Of a stretch of 5,482 nt of DNA, positions 1 to 5,479 are shown piece after piece. The stretch is from an uncultured Acidimicrobiales bacterium (GTDB lineage: Bacteria; Actinomycetota; Acidimicrobiia; Acidimicrobiales; Iamiaceae). Position numbers and translations under genes: made by a program. The DNA lies in NCBI GenBank assembly GCA_937926025.1, contig CALANQ010000395.1:1-5482 (forward strand), written 5' to 3'. The notes beneath the pieces were generated by a model. It saw only the letters and a program-made list of their open reading frames with translations. It did not search any database and was not told the DNA's origin. Position 1 is the first letter of the stretch; every line of letters begins with the position of its first letter.

Positions 1-48
1 TACGAGATGCCTAAGTGACTGGAGTTCAGACGTGTGCTCTTCCGATCT
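1..48. other. Illumina TruSeq adapter contamination
   Basis: This is sequencing adapter, not genome. Bases 1-8 match the tail of the P7 primer (TACGAGAT). Bases 9-14 (GCCTAA) sit at the six-base index position and are the reverse complement of TTAGGC, which I recall as TruSeq index 3. Bases 15-48 match the 34-base read-2 adapter and end in GCTCTTCCGATCT. Genomic sequence starts at base 49. Reading frames that enter this stretch give well-known artefact peptides, for example IGRAHV on the minus strand. Any protein predicted to end or begin here is therefore false at that end. Confidence 0.98.
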
Positions 49-922
49 GGAACAGGTCGAAGCTGGAGCGGAAGGTGGCGGCCACGCCGTCGACATCGAC
101 CCCGCCCTGGAGCGGAGCCGGCGGCCGGGCCGCCACGGCGTCGTCGACCGCCTCGCCGAACGGGCTGGTGGGCAGGTCGTCGACGATCTGCTGGGCGGTG
201 CGGGCCACCACCGGGTCGTTGCTGGCCGACAGCTCGCCCATCGCCAGGTCGAACTGCCCGTCGGCGACGGCGATGGCCGTGCGGGCGGGACCGGTGCGGT
301 CGTTCTCGGCGATGGTGCCGAACCAGTAGTCGGCCAGCTTGGTGACCATGGCGCCGGCGGCGGAGCCGGCCCGGGTGGAGGCCTCGAGGTCGTCGAGCCG
401 CTGGTTGAGCTCGGCGCTCCCGGTGTCGACCACCCGGTCGCGCAGCCCGATGAGCCGCTGCTCCCAGCGCTGGCGGGCCAGGGCGTCGAGCTCGTCGAAC
501 TGGTCGATGAGGCGCACGTCGGGCTCGCTGGCAGACCCCTGCTGCAGCGACTCGAGACGATCGATCTCGAACGGGCGGGCCTCCTCGGGGAGGGCCTGGA
601 GCCGTGCCATCGCGTCATCGAGGTCCTCCAGCTCGAGATCGCCGATGCCCAGCAGGCGGACCGCCGCCGCCCGGTCCAGGCCGACCGCCCGAGCGCGCAC
701 CTCCAGCTCGACCGGTGCGCGAGAGCCCAGCAGGGCCCGGCGCAGCTCGGTGAGCTGGGACAGCACGGCCACCTCCTCGCGGATGTCGGCCAGCGTGCGC
801 TCGGCCCGGCTCTGGCGCACGATCGCCGTCCCGCCGATGGTCGCGAGGAGCAGCGCCGGCACCAGCGCGAGGACGAGCAGGCGCGTGCGGACGCCGAAGC
901 TCGAAGGCCGGAACCGGGTCAT
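49..922 (-). CDS. Membrane sensor protein, N-terminal 291 residues only (3' end lost at contig edge)
   Basis: This is the N-terminal part of a membrane signalling protein, cut by the adapter. The last genomic codon is Phe at 52-50; the in-frame stop at 28-26 lies in adapter. The ATG at 922 is chosen because GGAG (933-930) lies 7 bases upstream and an Arg-rich segment plus one hydrophobic helix (about residues 14-36) follow at once. An upstream in-frame start at 1228 would add 102 low-quality residues across the divergent promoter region. Residues 37-291 form a mostly helical, probably extracytoplasmic domain. It aligns almost without gaps to the sensor half of the diguanylate cyclase at 3306-5225: PVELEVRARAVGLD (70-83), RPFE (116-119), LADYWF (196-201) and GVD...TF..SFDL (274-290) all lie one residue later than their counterparts. 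By analogy the missing part may hold a second helix, HAMP and an output domain, but GGDEF, EAL, kinase or chemoreceptor outputs are all possible. A distant relation to NIT-type nitrate/nitrite sensor domains is conceivable; the ligand is unknown. Confidence 0.85.
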
Positions 923-960
923 GCGCCGGCTCCGGGGTGCGGGCCTGGGGGGACGGCCAT

Positions 961-974
961 GGCACCAGGGTGCC
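961..974. repeat. Perfect inverted repeat GGCACC-AG-GGTGCC
   Basis: Six-base arms are separated by two bases, 38 bases upstream of the sensor gene start at 922 and inside its likely leader. It may be a repressor site or an RNA hairpin near the ribosome binding site, or chance in GC-rich DNA. A second inverted repeat sharing the GGTGC/GCACC core lies at 1014-1026. Confidence 0.35.
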
Positions 975-1013
975 CGTCGGCTGGCACGAGCAGACGGCAG
1001 GACCGCCTGACCA

Positions 1014-1026
1014 GGTGCGATGCACC
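1014..1026. repeat. Small inverted repeat GGTGC-GAT-GCACC
   Basis: Perfect five-base arms surround a three-base loop, immediately downstream (in minus-strand direction) of the candidate -10 element at 1027-1034. This is where transcription would begin, so it could be an operator or a 5'-end RNA hairpin. Its GGTGC/GCACC core is shared with the inverted repeat at 961-974. The function is inferred from position only. Confidence 0.3.
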
Positions 1027-1054
1027 CGATCGGGGCCGTGGAACCTGGGCTTTC
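1027..1054 (-). promoter_or_regulatory. Candidate sigma-28-type (FliA/WhiG-like) promoter for the truncated sensor gene
   Basis: Read on the minus strand, GAAAGCCC (1054-1047) is followed by a 12-base spacer and CCCGATCG (1034-1027). The sigma-28 class favours TAAA near -35 and GCCGATAA near -10, with 14 to 16 bases between TAAA and GCCGAT. Here AAAG and CCGAT are kept with 16 bases between the four-base and six-base cores. The match is partial and the leader would be about 100 bases long. The element at 5262-5289, upstream of the paralogous sensor gene, has the same architecture and spacing, which raises confidence in both. Confidence 0.35.
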
Positions 1055-1097
1055 GTCCGACCTGCAGGGGGCGGCATGATGCTCCCGCACCCCGATC

Positions 1098-1103
1098 GGA
1101 AGG
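1098..1103 (+). promoter_or_regulatory. Ribosome binding site that fixes the carbonic anhydrase GTG start
   Basis: GGAAGG ends 7 bases before the GTG at 1111. This favours the GTG over the in-frame ATG at 937, which would add 58 residues of unrelated sequence translated from the divergent control region. The palindrome CCGATCGG (1092-1099) overlaps its first two bases, so a protein bound there could interfere with expression; that last point is speculation. Confidence 0.6.
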
Positions 1104-1110
1104 CCCCACC

Positions 1111-1722
1111 GTGCCCAACACCACCAGCGAAGAAGCCCGAGCCGCCGCGGCCGCCTCCCTGCGGGAGCTGGTGGCGGGGAACCAGCGGTTCGCCTCCGGG
1201 GCTCCGGTGTCGCACGTGCTGTCGGCATCGGACCGCGACGCGCTCACCGAGGCGCAGCACCCCGTCGCCGTGCTCCTGGGCTGCGTCGACTCCCGCGTGC
1301 CGCCGGAGGTGGTCCTCGACCAGGGCGTGGGCGACCTGCTGACGGTCCGCACCGCTGGCCAGTCGCTGGCCGGGGTCGCCCTGGGCAGCATCGAGTTCGG
1401 CGTCCGGGTGCTCGGCCTGTCGCTGGTCGTGGTGCTCGGGCACACCGGGTGCGGCGCCGTGCTGGCCGCCCTGAGCGACGACCATCCCGACGGCCACCTG
1501 GGCGAGCTCACCGGCGAGGTCGCCGACCGGCTCACCGAGGTCGTGGGCGCCGATCCCGTGCGCGCCACCGGCGCCAACCTCGATGCCACCGTCGCCGCCC
1601 TGCGGGCGCTCGACAGCCTGGCCACGCCGGCCGGCCACGCGCCCTACGTGGTGGGCCTGCTCTACGACCTGGGGTCCGGCGAGATCACCGTCACCGACGA
1701 CGCCGGGCTCCTCGGCGGCTGA
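1111..1722 (+). CDS. Beta-class carbonic anhydrase (203 aa)
   Basis: This zinc enzyme interconverts CO2 and bicarbonate in the cytoplasm, supplying bicarbonate for carboxylations and buffering pH. The beta-class signature is complete: Cys58-Val-Asp60-Ser-Arg62 followed by His111-Thr-Gly-Cys114. Cys58, His111 and Cys114 are the expected zinc ligands, and Asp60/Arg62 the usual dyad. Family features around them include GNQRFASG (23-30), VRTAGQ (79-84) and GSIEFGV (92-98), plus the C-terminal VVGLLYDLGSGEI (180-192). The length of 203 residues is normal for compact bacterial members. There is no signal peptide or membrane segment, and no fused transporter. The start is GTG with GGAAGG 7 bases upstream. 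The gene is divergent from the truncated sensor gene and convergent with zwf, 14 bases apart, so it appears to be a single-gene unit. I did not find a convincing -35/-10 pair for it. No gene symbol is given because beta-class paralogues (can, cynT and others) cannot be separated here. Confidence 0.95.
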   Translation: MPNTTSEEARAAAAASLRELVAGNQRFASGAPVSHVLSASDRDALTEAQHPVAVLLGCVDSRVPPEVVLDQGVGDLLTVRTAGQSLAGVALGSIEFGVRVLGLSLVVVLGHTGCGAVLAALSDDHPDGHLGELTGEVADRLTEVVGADPVRATGANLDATVAALRALDSLATPAGHAPYVVGLLYDLGSGEITVTDDAGLLGG

Positions 1723-1736
1723 CCCGACCGGCGCAG

Positions 1737-3206
1737 CTACTTGTCGCGCCAGGCCCGCTCGAACGGCAGCCGCCAGGTGTGCGGAGCGATGATCTGGTGG
1801 ATGGCGTTCGGCCCCCAGGAGCCGGCCGCGTACGGGCGCACCGGTGGCGGATCGGTGAGCAGCGGCATGGAGATCTCCCAGAGCCGCTCGATGCCCTCGG
1901 CGGTGGTGAACAGCGTGTGGTCGCCGCTCATGGCGTCGTAGATGAGGCGCTCGTAGGCCTCGAGCACGTCGGCCGCCCGCTCGGTCTCGTGCAGCGCGAA
2001 CTGGAGGCTCAGCTTGTCGAGCTTCATGCCGGGGCCGGGCCGCTTCCCGTAGAACGAGAGCGACAGCTTCGACGCGTCGGCCAGGTCGAACGTGAGGTGG
2101 TCGGGCCCCTGCGCCCCCACCCCGGAGCCGGCCGGGAACATGCTCTTCGGCGGCTCCCGGAAGGCGATGGAGATGATGCGGCCGCCCTCGGCCATCCGCT
2201 TGCCGGTCCGCAGGAAGAACGGGACCCCTGCCCAGCGCCAGTTGTCGATCTCGCAGCGCAGGGCCACGAACGTCTCGGTCTCGGAGTGGCCGCCGACGCC
2301 GGGCTCGTCGCGGTAGCCGATGTACTGGCCGCGCACGACGTTGGCCGGCTCGATGGGCAGCATCGACCGGAAGACCTTGTTCTTCTCCTCGCTGATGGCC
2401 AGCGGCTCCAGCGCGGTCGGCGGTTCCATCGCCATGAACGCCAGGACCTGGAACAGGTGGGTGACCACCATGTCGCGGTAGGCGCCCGTGGACTCGTAGA
2501 AGCCGGCGCGGGCGTCGAGGCCGAGCGTCTCGGGGACGTCGATCTGCACGTGGTCGATGTGGTTCCGGTTCCAGATCGGCTCGAAGAGGCCGTTGGCGAA
2601 CCGGAACGCCAGGATGTTCTGGGCCGCCTCCTTCCCCAGGAAGTGGTCGATGCGGAACACCTGGTGCTCCCGGAACACCTCGTGCACCGCGGCGTTGAGC
2701 TCCTGGGAGCTGGCCAGATCGGTGCCGAACGGCTTCTCCATGATGATCCGGGAGCGCGCGACCAGATCGGCGTCGGCCAGCATCTGGACCACGGCTCGGG
2801 CCGCTTTCGGCGGGACGCTCAGGTAGTGGAGGCGGCGGGACTCGCCGCCCAGCGCGTCCTCGGCGACGGTCACCGCCTTGGCCAGCGCCTCGGACCCATC
2901 GGCCTGGCTGACGTAGCTCAGGCGCCCCGCGAAGTCCGTCCAGACCTCGTCGGTGATCGCACCCCGACCGAACTCGTCGCAGGCGGCTCGGGCCACCCGG
3001 CGGAACCCGTCGTCGTCCAGGTCGTCCAGGGAGGTGGCGACGATGCGGCACTCCGGCACCAGCCCGGCCCGGCTCAGGTGCAGCAGCCCGGGGAGGAGCT
3101 TGCGCTTCGCCAGGTCGCCGGTTGCGCCGAACAGGACGATCACGTGGGGCCGCAGCGGCTCCATGAGCGACGTGCGGATGTCGTGCGGTTCGGCGGTGGA
3201 CCCCAT
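1737..3206 (-). CDS. zwf: Glucose-6-phosphate 1-dehydrogenase (489 aa)
   Basis: It oxidises glucose 6-phosphate to 6-phosphogluconolactone, the entry step of the oxidative pentose phosphate (and Entner-Doudoroff) pathway, in the cytoplasm. The N-terminal Rossmann fold shows FGATGDLAKRK (26-36). EKPFG (157-161) and RIDHFLGKE (185-193) form the substrate site, with Asp187/His188. His250 in RDMVVTHLFQ matches the catalytic base of the Leuconostoc mesenteroides enzyme, and FLRTGKR (331-337) supplies another conserved lysine. Length and domain order are normal and the gene is intact, ending in TAG. The ATG at 3206 is supported by a perfect GAGGAGG six bases upstream; Met15 is a less likely start. 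Two oddities: the position equivalent to Arg46 of the L. mesenteroides enzyme, which contacts the NADP+ 2'-phosphate, is Leu60 followed by Asp61-Asp62; and the usual QNH before the catalytic His is VTH. No opcA, transaldolase or gnd is adjacent. It lies 99 bases downstream of the diguanylate cyclase on the same strand, so read-through is possible. Confidence 0.97.
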   Translation of the reverse strand: MGSTAEPHDIRTSLMEPLRPHVIVLFGATGDLAKRKLLPGLLHLSRAGLVPECRIVATSLDDLDDDGFRRVARAACDEFGRGAITDEVWTDFAGRLSYVSQADGSEALAKAVTVAEDALGGESRRLHYLSVPPKAARAVVQMLADADLVARSRIIMEKPFGTDLASSQELNAAVHEVFREHQVFRIDHFLGKEAAQNILAFRFANGLFEPIWNRNHIDHVQIDVPETLGLDARAGFYESTGAYRDMVVTHLFQVLAFMAMEPPTALEPLAISEEKNKVFRSMLPIEPANVVRGQYIGYRDEPGVGGHSETETFVALRCEIDNWRWAGVPFFLRTGKRMAEGGRIISIAFREPPKSMFPAGSGVGAQGPDHLTFDLADASKLSLSFYGKRPGPGMKLDKLSLQFALHETERAADVLEAYERLIYDAMSGDHTLFTTAEGIERLWEISMPLLTDPPPVRPYAAGSWGPNAIHQIIAPHTWRLPFERAWRDK

Positions 3207-3212
3207 CGGCGG

Positions 3213-3219
3213 CCTCCTC
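3213..3219 (-). promoter_or_regulatory. Strong Shine-Dalgarno of zwf
   Basis: GAGGAGG on the minus strand, six bases before the ATG at 3206, is essentially the full anti-16S complement and the best ribosome binding site in the window. It fixes the zwf start and predicts efficient translation independent of the upstream diguanylate cyclase gene. Confidence 0.85.
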
Positions 3220-3288
3220 GACGTCGTCGGCGAGAAGGTACGGGCGCCACGTTGCGGCCAGGTTTCCGGCGTGCCAGACGCCCGTGAA

Positions 3289-3314
3289 CGCCCCGTGAGG
3301 TCTCGTCAGGGGCG
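3289..3314 (-). terminator. Hairpin over the diguanylate cyclase stop codon; possible weak terminator
   Basis: CGCCCC (3289-3294) pairs with GGGGCG (3309-3314). After a bulged G at 3295, TGA (3296-3298) pairs with TCA (3306-3308), leaving a 7-base loop. The stem therefore includes the TGA stop of the gene at 3306-5225. No T-run follows on the minus strand, so it is not a classic intrinsic terminator. It could be a U-tract-free terminator of the sort proposed in actinobacteria, a processing or 3'-stabilising hairpin, or a pause before zwf. Chance pairing in GC-rich DNA is a real alternative. Confidence 0.3.
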
Positions 3315-5225
3315 GACGTCGACGCCGCCGGCGTCGGGCGCGTCCGCAGGCGCCGGGTCGAGGAGGCCCAGGACCGAGCCCTGGCGGCCGTCGAGCACCT
3401 CGTCGTAGAGCTCGACGCCGGTGCCCGACCGCTTCGCCCGGTAGGCCGCGTGGTCTGCGTGGGCGAGCAGGTCCACCAGGGATTCCCGGCCCCCCAGCGC
3501 CACCGACACGCCGATGCTGACGCCGATGCTGACCAGGTGCTCGCCGCTGGGGATCGGCTCGCAGATCGCGTCGCGGATGCGGGTGGCGAACGCCAGCGCG
3601 TTCGTCGGGCTGCCCACGTTCTCGCCGATCACGATGAACTCGTCGCCGCCGAGGCGGGCGTAGGAGTCGCCGGCCCGGGCGTGGTGGCGGAGGCGGGCCG
3701 CCACCGCCACCAGCACGGCGTCGCCCACCTGGTGGCCGTAGGTGTCGTTGGCCCGCTTGAACCCGTCGAGGTCCAGGAACGCCACGGCCAGCGACGTGCC
3801 CTGGCGCCGGGAGCGGGCCAGGGCGCCCTCGAGGGCTGCGAGCCCGCCGGCGCGGTTCGGGATGCCGGTGAGGGTGTCGTGGGTGGCCTGGTGCGCCAGC
3901 TTCGCCTGCAGGTCAGCGCGGTCGTAGATGGAGCTGGAGAGCACCTCGACCGAGCGGGCCAGCGCCTGGCCCAGCTCGCCGGGGAGCTCGCCCTCGAGGC
4001 GCGGATCGTCGAAGTCGCTCTCCGCGAGCGCATCGAGCTTCTCCTCCAGCATCCGCAGGTTCTCGACGACGTGGTTGAACGCGACCGTCGCCTCGGCGAT
4101 CTCCACCGGGCCGTCGGTGGGCAGCGGTTCCACCGCCAGGTCGCCGCCGCCCACCTGGCGCATCCCGGCGATCAGCCGGCGCAGCGGCTGCTCGAAGGTG
4201 GCCGCCACCACCAGCGACAGGCCGAGCAGCACGCCCATCATCGCCAGCGAACCGAGGAAGGTAAACCAGGCGGCCTGCGAGGCGTCGTCGGCGAAGGACG
4301 CCACCGCCGCGTCGAGCGCCGAGGCCCGGCCGTCCATCAGCGCGAGCGACGGCTCCACCAGGTCGAAGCTGTCGGTGAACGTGGTGACCATCAGCCCGAG
4401 GTCCACCCCGTCGGCGAAGGCGGCCGCCGGGCGGCCGGCGATGGCATCGTCGATGGCCACCTGGAACGAGCCGGAGGTCTTCATCTCGCGGATGCCGACC
4501 GCCGCCGACGACACCGAGGCGTGCGGGCTGCGCGTCAGCGCGCTGGTCAGCCGGTCGAAGCGGTCGTTGGCGATGCCGAGCTGCACCCGGGCCGCCTGCG
4601 CCTGCTCCTCGCCCTGCAGGTTGGCGAACCAGTAGTCGGCCAGGCCGGTGACCGTCGACGCCATGGCCGACGCGGCCCGAGCGGTCCGGTCGAGGTCCCG
4701 GAGCAGCTCGCCCAGCTGCGGGTGGCCGAGCGACTCGGTCTGGCGCTGCACCACGCTCAGCTCGTCGGTCCAGGTGTCGTCGGTCTGCTGCTCCAGCTCC
4801 GTGAAGCGGGCGATGGTCTCAGGTCCGGCGCCGCTGCGGATCTGATCCCGGAGGTCATCGAGCGCTTCGGGCTCGAACGGGCGGATGCGTGTCGGCATCG
4901 CTCGCAGCTTGGCCTGCACGTCGGCCAGGTCGCCGAACCGCTGGCCGTCGAGGTCCAGCAGGTCGAGCACCGCATCGGGGTCGAGGCCGAGGGCCGATGA
5001 CCGCACCTGCACCTCGACGGGGATGCGGGCGGACATCATCGCCGTGCGGATGTCCACCAGGGCGAGGAGGCCGCCGACCTCGGCGTGGACGTCATCGGCC
5101 ACCTCGGCCGCCTGGCGCTTCTCCACGGCGGCGACGCCGGCGAACGAGGCCGCCACCATGGTGGGGATCAGGACGAGGGCGAGCAGGCGGCCTCTCAGCC
5201 CCCCCCGACGAGTTGCACCGCTCAT
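3306..5225 (-). CDS. Membrane diguanylate cyclase: extracytoplasmic sensor, HAMP, GGDEF (639 aa)
   Basis: It should make cyclic di-GMP from two GTP at the inner face of the membrane under control of an external signal. Order: short Arg-rich start, helix 1 (about 12-34), helical extracytoplasmic sensor (35-318), helix 2 (about 321-343), HAMP (about 344-396, with GGGDL and AFNHVVENL), a linker (397-440) that itself looks HAMP-like, and GGDEF (about 441-608). The GGDEF domain looks active: HDTLTGIPNR (449-458), metal-binding Asp485 in FLDLDGFK, Asn493 and Asp502 for guanine, and GGDEF at 526-530. RAGD (517-520), exactly five residues earlier, is an intact product-inhibition I-site. There is no EAL or HD-GYP domain; about 30 Ala/Pro/Asp-rich residues end the protein. 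The ATG at 5225 is preferred because helix 1 follows closely and GGGAG (5241-5237) lies 11 bases upstream, a somewhat long spacing; Met at 5276 is in frame but would place the start inside the candidate promoter. The sensor is paralogous to the fragment at 49-922. The signal is unknown. Confidence 0.93.
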   Translation of the reverse strand: MSGATRRGGLRGRLLALVLIPTMVAASFAGVAAVEKRQAAEVADDVHAEVGGLLALVDIRTAMMSARIPVEVQVRSSALGLDPDAVLDLLDLDGQRFGDLADVQAKLRAMPTRIRPFEPEALDDLRDQIRSGAGPETIARFTELEQQTDDTWTDELSVVQRQTESLGHPQLGELLRDLDRTARAASAMASTVTGLADYWFANLQGEEQAQAARVQLGIANDRFDRLTSALTRSPHASVSSAAVGIREMKTSGSFQVAIDDAIAGRPAAAFADGVDLGLMVTTFTDSFDLVEPSLALMDGRASALDAAVASFADDASQAAWFTFLGSLAMMGVLLGLSLVVAATFEQPLRRLIAGMRQVGGGDLAVEPLPTDGPVEIAEATVAFNHVVENLRMLEEKLDALAESDFDDPRLEGELPGELGQALARSVEVLSSSIYDRADLQAKLAHQATHDTLTGIPNRAGGLAALEGALARSRRQGTSLAVAFLDLDGFKRANDTYGHQVGDAVLVAVAARLRHHARAGDSYARLGGDEFIVIGENVGSPTNALAFATRIRDAICEPIPSGEHLVSIGVSIGVSVALGGRESLVDLLAHADHAAYRAKRSGTGVELYDEVLDGRQGSVLGLLDPAPADAPDAGGVDVRP

Positions 5226-5261
5226 GGCCGTTCGTTCTCCCGCAGTCGGCCCCCGATGGAC

Positions 5262-5289
5262 CGATCGGCAGCCCACCCGCCGGACTTGA
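5262..5289 (-). promoter_or_regulatory. Candidate sigma-28-type (FliA/WhiG-like) promoter of the diguanylate cyclase
   Basis: On the minus strand TCAAGTCC (5289-5282) is followed by a 12-base spacer and GCCGATCG (5269-5262). GCCGAT is the core of the sigma-28 -10 element, and TCAA approximates its TAAA -35 with 16 bases between them, inside the known range. Transcription would start near 5255, giving a leader of about 30 bases before the ATG at 5225. This is the better of the two candidates of this type in the window. It would place the enzyme in a motility or developmental regulon if correct. Confidence 0.5.
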
Positions 5290-5311
5290 GCAGTTTCTCC
5301 CAGATTTTCCG

Positions 5312-5335
5312 CCGGGGCGGAGCGCTCCGGGGCGG
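5312..5335. repeat. Direct repeat CCGGGGCGG flanking AGCGCT, with a 12-bp palindrome
   Basis: CCGGGGCGG occurs at 5312-5320 and again at 5327-5335, separated by AGCGCT. The overlap creates a perfect palindrome CGGAGCGCTCCG at 5318-5329. It sits about 23 bases upstream of the candidate -35 element of the diguanylate cyclase, a position suited to an activator or repressor. GC-rich sequence makes small repeats common, so this is only a candidate operator. I see no gene between 5226 and 5482. Confidence 0.35.
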
Positions 5336-5437
5336 CCTGGTCGGGCGCCGGTCACCCGCCGATGGGGCCAGGCGAGTTCGCCGGGCCGAGGGGGAGTGGG
5401 GAACCTCAGCCGAGGAATGGAGCGGATGAAGGTGTGC

Positions 5438-5479
5438 TGTCCCAGGACATAGGAAACCCTGTGTCAGGACATCGGAAAC
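5438..5479. repeat. Two tandem 20-bp direct repeats, 22-bp period
   Basis: Units at 5438-5457 and 5460-5479 match at 17 of 20 positions, sharing CAGGACAT-N-GGAAAC; they are separated by CC. The 22-base period equals about two helix turns, so two protein molecules would bind on the same face. The stretch is visibly less GC-rich than the rest. The array may continue beyond the window, which ends three bases after the second unit. Confidence 0.85.

Noticed and set aside
49..922. Reading the truncated sensor gene as a natural pseudogene
   Set aside because: The truncation coincides exactly with the adapter junction and the frame is open to that base, so there is no sign of biological decay.
937..1110. 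Upstream in-frame ATG extension of the carbonic anhydrase (58 extra residues)
   Set aside because: The extra residues do not resemble the family's N-terminus and would be translated from the divergent control region. The GTG at 1111 has a good ribosome binding site and gives the normal length.
1730..1750. GGCGC...GCGCC hairpin between the convergent carbonic anhydrase and zwf genes as a bidirectional terminator
   Set aside because: It has only a five-base stem with an 11-base loop and no T-run on either strand. This is too weak to call.
919..3051. Minus-strand open frame of 710 codons covering zwf in another frame and the carbonic anhydrase in antisense
   Set aside because: The translation is Arg/Gly/Pro/Ala-rich and mirrors zwf in a shifted frame; it has no ribosome binding site and no domain.
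3226..3270. Possible zwf promoter (TACCTT as -10, or GGAAAC as an ECF-type -35)
   Set aside because: Neither hexamer has a convincing partner at the right spacing, so both are at chance level in this short gap.
1449..3287. Long plus-strand open frame (612 codons) opposite zwf
   Set aside because: It overlaps the carbonic anhydrase and is antisense to a fully recognisable zwf. Its translation is Arg/Gly/Pro/Val/His-rich with no family motif. Such frames are expected opposite GC-rich genes.
3450..5000. Plus-strand open frame of 516 codons opposite the diguanylate cyclase
   Set aside because: It is antisense to a gene with complete GGDEF, HAMP and sensor motifs. The product is His/Arg/Val-rich low complexity and is an artefact of codon bias.
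49..5225. A single coordinated system linking carbonic anhydrase, zwf and cyclic di-GMP signalling
   Set aside because: The genes lie on different strands with separate start signals, and the metabolic genes are housekeeping. Only proximity connects them.
5226..5276. Seventeen-residue N-terminal extension of the diguanylate cyclase from the ATG at 5276
   Set aside because: It would start within the candidate promoter spacer. The ATG at 5225 directly precedes the membrane anchor, like the start of the paralogue at 922.
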